Of a DNA stretch of 64,000 nucleotides, positions 58,753-64,000 are shown piece after piece. Under the pieces are notes generated by a model. That model saw only the letters and a list, made by a program, of their open reading frames with translations, was not told where the DNA came from and ran no database searches. The stretch spans positions 62,001 through 126,000 of the forward strand of contig SVLP01000003.1 of assembly GCA_015067895.1 (NCBI GenBank), given 5' to 3'. Within the stretch, counting starts at the first letter, position 1. Every line of letters begins with the position of its first letter. The stretch comes from Oscillospiraceae bacterium (GTDB lineage Bacteria > Bacillota_A > Clostridia > Oscillospirales > Oscillospiraceae). The position numbers and the translations under genes were made by a program.

Positions 58753-60756
58753 ATGAGAATTGCTTTTGCAGGCAATCCCAACTCCGGTAAGACCACCATG
58801 TACAATGCCCTGACCGGCCGCAATGAAAAGGTCGGCAACTGGGCGGGTGTTACCGTTGACAAGAAAGAGGCTCCCATCAAGAGAAGCTTTGCCGGTGAAC
58901 AGGAACTGATCGCCGTGGACCTTCCCGGTGCCTACTCCATGTCTCCCTTCACTTCCGAAGAGAGCATCACCAGTTCCTATGTCAGGAACGAGCATCCCGA
59001 TGCCATCATCAACATCGTCGATGCCACCAACCTGAGCCGCTCCCTGTTCTTCACCACTCAGCTGCTGGAGCTGGGCATCCCCGTGGTTGTCGCTCTGAAC
59101 AAGCACGACATCAACACCAAAAAGGAAACCAATATTGATGTGGCTGCCCTGTCCAAAAAGCTGGGCTGTCCCGTCATCGATACCACCTCCACCACCGGCG
59201 AGGGTCTGGCGGAAGTCGTCAAGGCCGCTGCCGCTCTGAAGGGCCAGGGCCAGAAGGCTCCCTACAGCCAGGGCAATGTGGATCTGACCAGCAAGGATGC
59301 CGTTGTGGCTGCGGACAAGAAGCGCTTCGAGTTCGTCAACAAGATCGTCGCTTCCGTGGAGACCCGCAAAGTCCTGACCAGAAACAAGAATTTCCAGGAT
59401 CAGATCGACGCAGTCCTGACCCACCCCATCGCGGGCATCCCCATCTTCGCTGCGATCATGTTCCTGGTGTTCCACATTTCCCAGTCCGACGGAAGCCTGG
59501 GTCTGGGCGTGTGGCTGGCGGATACTTTGGTTGGCTGGCTGGAGGCTTTCCAGGGATGGGTCGGCGAGCTGGTCTCCGGCGCTGCGCCCATTTTGCAGGC
59601 GCTGCTGGTTGACGGCATCATCGGCGGTGTGGCCGCGGTCGTCGGCTTCCTGCCTCTCGTGATGGTCATGTACTTCCTGATCGCTCTGCTGGAGGATTGC
59701 GGCTACATGGCCCGTGCCACCGTGGTTCTGGATCCCATCTTCAAGAAGGTTGGTCTCTCCGGTAAGTCCGTCATCCCCTTCGTCATCGGCACCGGCTGCG
59801 CCATCCCCGGCGTTATGGCCTGCCGCACCATCCGCAACGAGCGGGAACGCCGTGCCACCGCCATGCTGACCCCCTTCATGCCCTGCGGTGCCAAGCTGCC
59901 CGTCATCGCCCTGTTCGCCGGTGCCTTCTTTGAGGATGCTTCCTGGGTCGGTACGCTGATGTACTTCGTCGGCATCGTCCTGATTCTGCTGGGTGCTCTG
60001 CTGGTGAACAAGATCGCCGGTCACAAGAATCGCAAGTCCTTCTTCATCATCGAGCTGCCCGAATATAAGGTTCCCTCTCTGGGCCGTGCATTCAAGTCCA
60101 TGTGCTCCCGGGGCTGGGCCTACATCGTCAAGGCCGGTACCGTGATCCTGGTCTGCAACACCGTTGTGCAGATCATGCAGACCTTCAACTGGTCCTTCCA
60201 GCCCACCGAGGTGGCTTCCGAGTCCATCCTGGCCACCATCGCTTCTCCCGTTGGCGTTCTGCTGGTTCCCATCGTGGGTGTGGCCTCCTGGCAGCTGGCT
60301 GCCGCAGCCGTCACCGGCTTCATCGCCAAGGAAAATGTCGTCGGCACCCTGGCCGTCTGCTTCGTGGGTCTGGAGAACCTGATCGACACCGAGGAGCTGG
60401 CGCTGATGGAAGGTGCAGGTGCTGAGGTCGCCGGTATCATGGCCATCACCAAGGTCGCCGCTCTGGCTTACCTGATGTTCAACCTGTATACTCCTCCCTG
60501 CTTCGCAGCTCTGGGTGCCATGAACTCCGAGATCAACGACCGCAAGTGGTTCTGGGGCGGTGTGGCCCTCCAGTTCGCCACCGGCTATTGCCTTGCTTAC
60601 CTGGTCTATCAGATCGGCACCCTGATCACCACCGGCTCCGTCGGTGCAGGCTTCCTGCCCGGCCTGATCGTGGTCGCCGCCATCGTGGCTGTGATTGCTG
60701 CCCTGATCCGCAAGACCAACAAGTCTCTGGTGGCTGAATACGCACTGAAGAAGTGA
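58753..60756 (+). CDS. feoB: Ferrous iron transport protein B
   Basis: GTPase-linked Fe2+ importer in the membrane. 667 residues. The N-terminal G-domain has G1 GNPNSGKTT, the GVTVDKKE switch, G3 DLPGAYS and the G4-like NKHD. Membrane gates are seen as GTGCAIPGVMACRTIRN and MPCGAKLPVIALFAGAFF. The chain length fits the Gram-positive form. AAGGAGG precedes the ATG. Followed by a small Cys-rich membrane protein that overlaps or abuts it. Confidence 0.97.
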   Translation: MRIAFAGNPNSGKTTMYNALTGRNEKVGNWAGVTVDKKEAPIKRSFAGEQELIAVDLPGAYSMSPFTSEESITSSYVRNEHPDAIINIVDATNLSRSLFFTTQLLELGIPVVVALNKHDINTKKETNIDVAALSKKLGCPVIDTTSTTGEGLAEVVKAAAALKGQGQKAPYSQGNVDLTSKDAVVAADKKRFEFVNKIVASVETRKVLTRNKNFQDQIDAVLTHPIAGIPIFAAIMFLVFHISQSDGSLGLGVWLADTLVGWLEAFQGWVGELVSGAAPILQALLVDGIIGGVAAVVGFLPLVMVMYFLIALLEDCGYMARATVVLDPIFKKVGLSGKSVIPFVIGTGCAIPGVMACRTIRNERERRATAMLTPFMPCGAKLPVIALFAGAFFEDASWVGTLMYFVGIVLILLGALLVNKIAGHKNRKSFFIIELPEYKVPSLGRAFKSMCSRGWAYIVKAGTVILVCNTVVQIMQTFNWSFQPTEVASESILATIASPVGVLLVPIVGVASWQLAAAAVTGFIAKENVVGTLAVCFVGLENLIDTEELALMEGAGAEVAGIMAITKVAALAYLMFNLYTPPCFAALGAMNSEINDRKWFWGGVALQFATGYCLAYLVYQIGTLITTGSVGAGFLPGLIVVAAIVAVIAALIRKTNKSLVAEYALKK

Positions 60757-60764
60757 TTTTGCCT

Positions 60765-60947
60765 ATGCAAAACTTCCTTGTTATTGCAATTGTAATTCTG
60801 ATCCTTGGCTGGGCAATTCTTTATATCCGCCGGGAAAAGAAGAATGGTGTCAAGTGCATCGGCTGTCCCGACAGCAAGACCTGCTCCGGACATTGTGCCG
60901 GATGCTCCGGGAATTGCGGCGCAGATCACCATAAGCAAGGCCATTGA
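60765..60947 (+). CDS. FeoB-associated Cys-rich membrane protein
   Basis: A 60-residue protein: one membrane helix (FLVIAIVILILGWAILYI), RREKKNG, then CIGCPDSKTCSGHCAGCSGNC with six cysteines. It matches the FeoB-associated Cys-rich family found after feoB in anaerobes, possibly playing the role of FeoC. A GTG at 60753 overlapping the feoB stop is an alternative start. The Cys-rich tail may bind Fe2+ on the inner face. Confidence 0.88.
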   Translation: MQNFLVIAIVILILGWAILYIRREKKNGVKCIGCPDSKTCSGHCAGCSGNCGADHHKQGH

Positions 60948-60967
60948 GCCTTTACCTCTCTTTCACA

Positions 60968-60999
60968 AAGGCGGTTCTCCGAAAGGAGAGCCGCTTTTG
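60968..60999 (+). terminator. Terminator of the feo operon
   Basis: GCGGTTCTCC pairs with GGAGAGCCGC around a GAAA loop and is followed by TTTTGT. Confidence 0.85.
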
Positions 61000-61070
61000 T
61001 CAATTCTTCTTTGATATTCAATTCTATTTCAAGCTTTTATGCTATACTGAATCTGATAGGAGGTGTTTCC

Positions 61071-61754
61071 GTGCGGATACTGCTGGTGGAAGATGAAAAA
61101 AGAATGGCCGAGGCTCTGTGTGAGCTCCTGCGGCTGGAAAAATATGAGGTGGATCATTTTGCCAACGGCCTGGACGGTCTGGCTGCCATCGAATCCGGGA
61201 TCTATGACCTTGTGATTCTGGATGTGATGCTTCCCGGAATGAATGGCTATGACATCACAAAAATGGTTCGAAGCAAGGGAATCGGTACGCCCATTCTGAT
61301 GCTTACCGCCAAGGGGGAGCTGGACGACAAGGTCACGGGGCTTGACAGCGGTGCAGACGATTATCTGACCAAGCCATTCATGACCAGAGAGCTTCTGGCA
61401 CGGCTTCGGGCATTGGGGCGGCGCACTCTGGGCACTGCCGACGGGGTCCTTTCCTTTGGGGATATTGCCCTGGACACCGCTGCCCTCACCTTGACCTGTA
61501 CGAGAAACGGCCAGAGTGTGCGGCTCAGTGAAAAGGAATATCACATTCTGGAATATTTCATCGCCAACAGCAGCCAGGTGCTGACCCGGGAGCAGCTGGC
61601 CCTGAAGATCTGGGGCTTTGACAGCGAAGCCGAATACAACAATGTGGAGGTCTATATGTCCTTCACCCGCAGGAAGCTCAGCTTTGTGGGCTCCGGAACA
61701 GAGATCAAGGCCGTGCGGGGTGTGGGATACGAATTGAGGTGGGACGGTGTTTAA
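61071..61754 (+). CDS. OmpR-family response regulator
   Basis: A 227-residue two-component regulator. Receiver domain: acidic pocket LLVEDEKRM, phospho-acceptor Asp in VILDVMLPGMNGYD, Thr in LMLTAKGE and Lys in YLTKPFM. The C-terminal winged helix shows LSEKEYHILEYFIANSSQVLTREQ and VRGVGYELRW. It begins at GTG after ATAGGAGGTG. It overlaps the kinase gene by 8 bases. Confidence 0.95.
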   Translation: MRILLVEDEKRMAEALCELLRLEKYEVDHFANGLDGLAAIESGIYDLVILDVMLPGMNGYDITKMVRSKGIGTPILMLTAKGELDDKVTGLDSGADDYLTKPFMTRELLARLRALGRRTLGTADGVLSFGDIALDTAALTLTCTRNGQSVRLSEKEYHILEYFIANSSQVLTREQLALKIWGFDSEAEYNNVEVYMSFTRRKLSFVGSGTEIKAVRGVGYELRWDGV

Positions 61755-62982
61755 GAGATCCAGAAGAAAGATCGTCGCCACGATCATGTCCACGCTGGTG
61801 CTGCTGTGGGTGGGTACCCTGGGGATCATCTACGCATCCAGCTATTTTGACATGAAGCGGCAGAACGAGCAGATGCTCCAGGCCCACGCCCAGATGTACA
61901 CCCTTCCCCAACCCTTCGATCAAATGATGCCGCCCAACAGGCCCATGCCCGGCTTTGACCCGGAAGCACCGAGGTTCCGTCTTTCGGTCTTCTATACCGT
62001 TGCGATCTCCCATGATGGCAAGGTTCTTGAGATCAGGAACGGCGCAGCTGCGGTGTATTCCGATGCAGCTTTGGCACAAATGGCAAAGGAGATCCTTGCA
62101 GGCGGTGAAAGCACAGGATCACTGGAGGATCTGACCTTCCTGAAAACAGACAAGGGCGGCTACATTCTGGTTAGCTTTATGGACAACACCGTTGTCAATG
62201 AAAGTGCCATGACGCTGTTTCGGTATACGCTGATCTTCGGCGGTGCTGCGCTGATCCTGTTCTTCTTTCTGTCGGTGTTTCTGGCCAGGAAGATCGTTGC
62301 GCCCCTGGAGGAAAGCTATCAGAAGCAGCGGCAGTTCATCTCCGATGCCGGTCACGAGCTGAAAACCCCTGTCTCCGTGGTCAGTGCCAATGCTGAGCTT
62401 TTGTCCCGGCAGATCGGTGATAACCAATGGCTCCGGAATATTCAATATGAAAATGAACGCATGGGAATACTGGTGGGGCAGCTGCTGGATTTGGCCCGGA
62501 CGGAGAATGTCACACCGCAGATGGAGCGCATTGACCTGAGCCGTCTGGTGGCCGGGGAGGCGCTCCCCTTTGAAAGCGTTGCCTTTGAGAAGGGTCTGGT
62601 ACTGCATACCGATATTGCAAGCGGCATCTATATGGACGGAAACAGTACCCAGCTGAAGCAGCTGACCTCCATTCTGCTGGATAATGGGATCCGCCACAGT
62701 GCATCCGGCGGCGAGGTGCGCCTGACCCTGACCAGGGAGCATGGCATGGCTCAGCTTTGCGTCATCAACCCGGGCGATGAGATCCCCGCAGAATACAGGA
62801 CTCGAATCTTTGAGCGGTTCTACCGCATGGATCCCGCCCGCAATGGCGAGGACAAGCATTACGGCCTGGGGCTTGCCATTGCGAAGGCCATCGTCAATGC
62901 CCACCACGGACAGATCGAGGTACTGTGCCATCACGGTCTGGTGGAGTTCCGGGCAGCACTCCCCATGGCGAAGGAAACGTAA
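61747..62982 (+). CDS. Sensor histidine kinase
   Basis: A 411-residue membrane kinase. First helix IMSTLVLLWVGTLGIIYASS, an extracytoplasmic sensor of about 130 residues, second helix LIFGGAALILFFFLSVFLA. The H-box is SDAGHELKTPVSVV around residue 200, followed by the N-box LLDNGIRHSA and the G-boxes ending HYGLGLAIAKAIV. Starts at GTG inside the end of the regulator gene. Signal unknown. The sensor has a Pro/Met-rich strip (QPFDQMMPPNRPMPGFDPE). Confidence 0.94.
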   Translation: MFKRSRRKIVATIMSTLVLLWVGTLGIIYASSYFDMKRQNEQMLQAHAQMYTLPQPFDQMMPPNRPMPGFDPEAPRFRLSVFYTVAISHDGKVLEIRNGAAAVYSDAALAQMAKEILAGGESTGSLEDLTFLKTDKGGYILVSFMDNTVVNESAMTLFRYTLIFGGAALILFFFLSVFLARKIVAPLEESYQKQRQFISDAGHELKTPVSVVSANAELLSRQIGDNQWLRNIQYENERMGILVGQLLDLARTENVTPQMERIDLSRLVAGEALPFESVAFEKGLVLHTDIASGIYMDGNSTQLKQLTSILLDNGIRHSASGGEVRLTLTREHGMAQLCVINPGDEIPAEYRTRIFERFYRMDPARNGEDKHYGLGLAIAKAIVNAHHGQIEVLCHHGLVEFRAALPMAKET

Positions 62983-63055
62983 ACGATCTGTGACTTCAAT
63001 CAAACTTCAAGCTTCCTCCTGTATCATGATCCCATCACGATACAGGAGGTTTTTT

Positions 63056-63799
63056 ATGGCAATTCAAACCGTGTTTCAGCGGTATGAACTGAAGTATCTG
63101 CTGACCCTGGAGCAGAAGGAGAACCTGCTCCGGGCCATGGAGCCGCATATGACCCTGGACAGGTACGGCAGAACAACGATCCGAAATCTATATTACGATA
63201 CGGACACCTATCTGTTGATCCGCCGTTCCATCGAGAAGCCTGCCTACAAGGAAAAGCTTCGGATCCGAAGCTACAGCCGGGCGAACCCGGACAGCCCGGT
63301 CTTTGTGGAGCTGAAGAAAAAATACAGATCCGTGGTCTATAAGCGGAGGATCTCCCTGCCCTATGCCGAAGCAGCCGCATGGCTTGCTGGAGAAGCGCAT
63401 CCCCAAAAGCATACCCAAATCGCCAGCGAGATCGATTATTTCCTTGACTACTACGGTTCTTTGCATCCCACGGTCTTTCTCTCGTATGAGCGGGAGGCAT
63501 ATTTTGCAAACGACGGCTCGGATTTCCGTGTGACCTTTGACGATACCATCCTTTGCAGACAGGATGACTTATCTCTGGAATCCGATGCATCCGGAACGCC
63601 CATTCTTCCCGAAGGAACGGTGCTGATGGAGCTCAAATGCAGCGGCGGTATCCCGCTGTGGATGACCCATGTGCTGTCGGAGGAGAAGCTCTATAAGACA
63701 TCCTTTTCCAAATATGGCACCGCCTATCGGATGCTGATTTTTCCCCAAACCCACGAGACAAACCCATATCATATGCTGGAGGTAGCCCATCATGCCTGA
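63056..63799 (+). CDS. VTC domain polyphosphate polymerase-like protein
   Basis: A 247-residue member of the VTC family, a triphosphate-tunnel fold: FQRYELKYLLTLEQ, NLYYDTDTYLLIRRSIEKP, KLRIRSYSR and VFVELKKKYRSVVYKRR carry the basic and acidic residues of the tunnel. MELKCSGGIPLWM is the family's late motif. In yeast VTC polymerises ATP to polyphosphate. Bacterial members lie next to DUF4956 and CotH-type genes, as here. It follows the kinase by 73 bases. Confidence 0.92.
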   Translation: MAIQTVFQRYELKYLLTLEQKENLLRAMEPHMTLDRYGRTTIRNLYYDTDTYLLIRRSIEKPAYKEKLRIRSYSRANPDSPVFVELKKKYRSVVYKRRISLPYAEAAAWLAGEAHPQKHTQIASEIDYFLDYYGSLHPTVFLSYEREAYFANDGSDFRVTFDDTILCRQDDLSLESDASGTPILPEGTVLMELKCSGGIPLWMTHVLSEEKLYKTSFSKYGTAYRMLIFPQTHETNPYHMLEVAHHA

Positions 63800-64000
63800 A
63801 ACCATTTTCCGAGGACTATTTGATACCGACTTGACGGCGGTCATTTCCGTGACCGACTTTCTGCTCTGTCTGGGATGCTCCCTTGTGCTGGGACTGATCC
63901 TGGCCTTCGCCTATATACACCGCAGCCGCTATACCAAAAGCTTTGTCATCACCCTGGCCCTGCTGCCAGCGGTGGTCTGCGTGGTCATTATGCTGGTCAA
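63792..64000 (+). CDS. DUF4956 domain membrane protein, cut by the window end
   Basis: Only the first 69 residues are present. MPETIFRGLFDTDLTAVISV is followed by two membrane helices (DFLLCLGCSLVLGLILAFAYI and SFVITLALLPAVVCVVIMLV), matching the start of DUF4956 proteins. It overlaps the VTC gene by 8 bases, so the pair is translationally coupled, a common pairing in Clostridia. Confidence 0.88.
   Translation, partial: MPETIFRGLFDTDLTAVISVTDFLLCLGCSLVLGLILAFAYIHRSRYTKSFVITLALLPAVVCVVIMLV

Overview
The window looks like chromosome of a GC-rich anaerobic member of the Clostridia, most likely family Oscillospiraceae. This rests on gene content and organisation, not on a search: a pyrophosphate-dependent phosphofructokinase, a BofA-family protein, DUF3793, a T-box leader, a ZTP riboswitch, a single-chain PurL, standalone AICAR formyltransferase beside a PurO-type cyclohydrolase, and an ATP synthase c subunit with a two-carboxylate motif. 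About 67 protein genes are supported, the last cut by the window edge. I see no rRNA, tRNA, CRISPR array, prophage or complete insertion sequence.

Layout. 1-5.2 kb: galM, a Gfo/Idh/MocA oxidoreductase, a Cys-rich unknown, and a two-gene Panacea/GNAT-like cassette with a perfect consensus promoter. 5.3-11.4 kb (minus): recD2-comF-mreB-csaB, where csaB carries an N-terminal glycosyltransferase. 11.8-19.1 kb (plus): complete F-type ATP synthase operon atpZ-I-B-E-F-H-A-G-D-C. 19.2-25.9 kb: a lipoprotein, a membrane protein, asnS, a radical SAM enzyme, a GNAT enzyme, rlmD and a small protein. 26.2-29.1 kb: divergent fba and PPi-PFK genes. 29.2-35.9 kb: small genes, a nitroreductase, a parvulin-like foldase, yfbR-HAD-dnaC-dnaD and bofA. 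36.1-46.6 kb (minus): purine operon purE-C-M-N-O-AICARFT-D-L under a ZTP riboswitch. 46.7-50.7 kb: an amidohydrolase, metG with a Met T-box, and a lone EutN/CcmL-like gene. 50.9-61 kb: an iron regulon made of a siderophore-type ABC importer, two DtxR-family repressors, an AraC regulator, DUF3793, an HMA protein, feoA, feoB and a FeoB-associated Cys-rich protein. 61-64 kb: a two-component system followed by VTC and DUF4956 genes.

How it works together. The strongest regulatory signal is a 16-bp inverted repeat, GTTAG-N6-CTAAC, found eight times plus one ATTAG-N6-CTAAT variant, all between 54.8 and 58.7 kb and all next to promoters or starts of iron genes. With two DtxR-family genes in the same interval, this reads as a metal-responsive regulon that includes DUF3793 and an HMA protein of unknown role. 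The purine operon pairs an early-intermediate sensor (ZTP) with an unusual last-two-steps arrangement. Several intergenic spaces are filled with palindromic repeats, some nested inside one another.

Limits. Calls come from reading translations and DNA by eye. Starts were chosen by ribosome binding site and family length. Promoters are matches to the -35/-10 consensus only.
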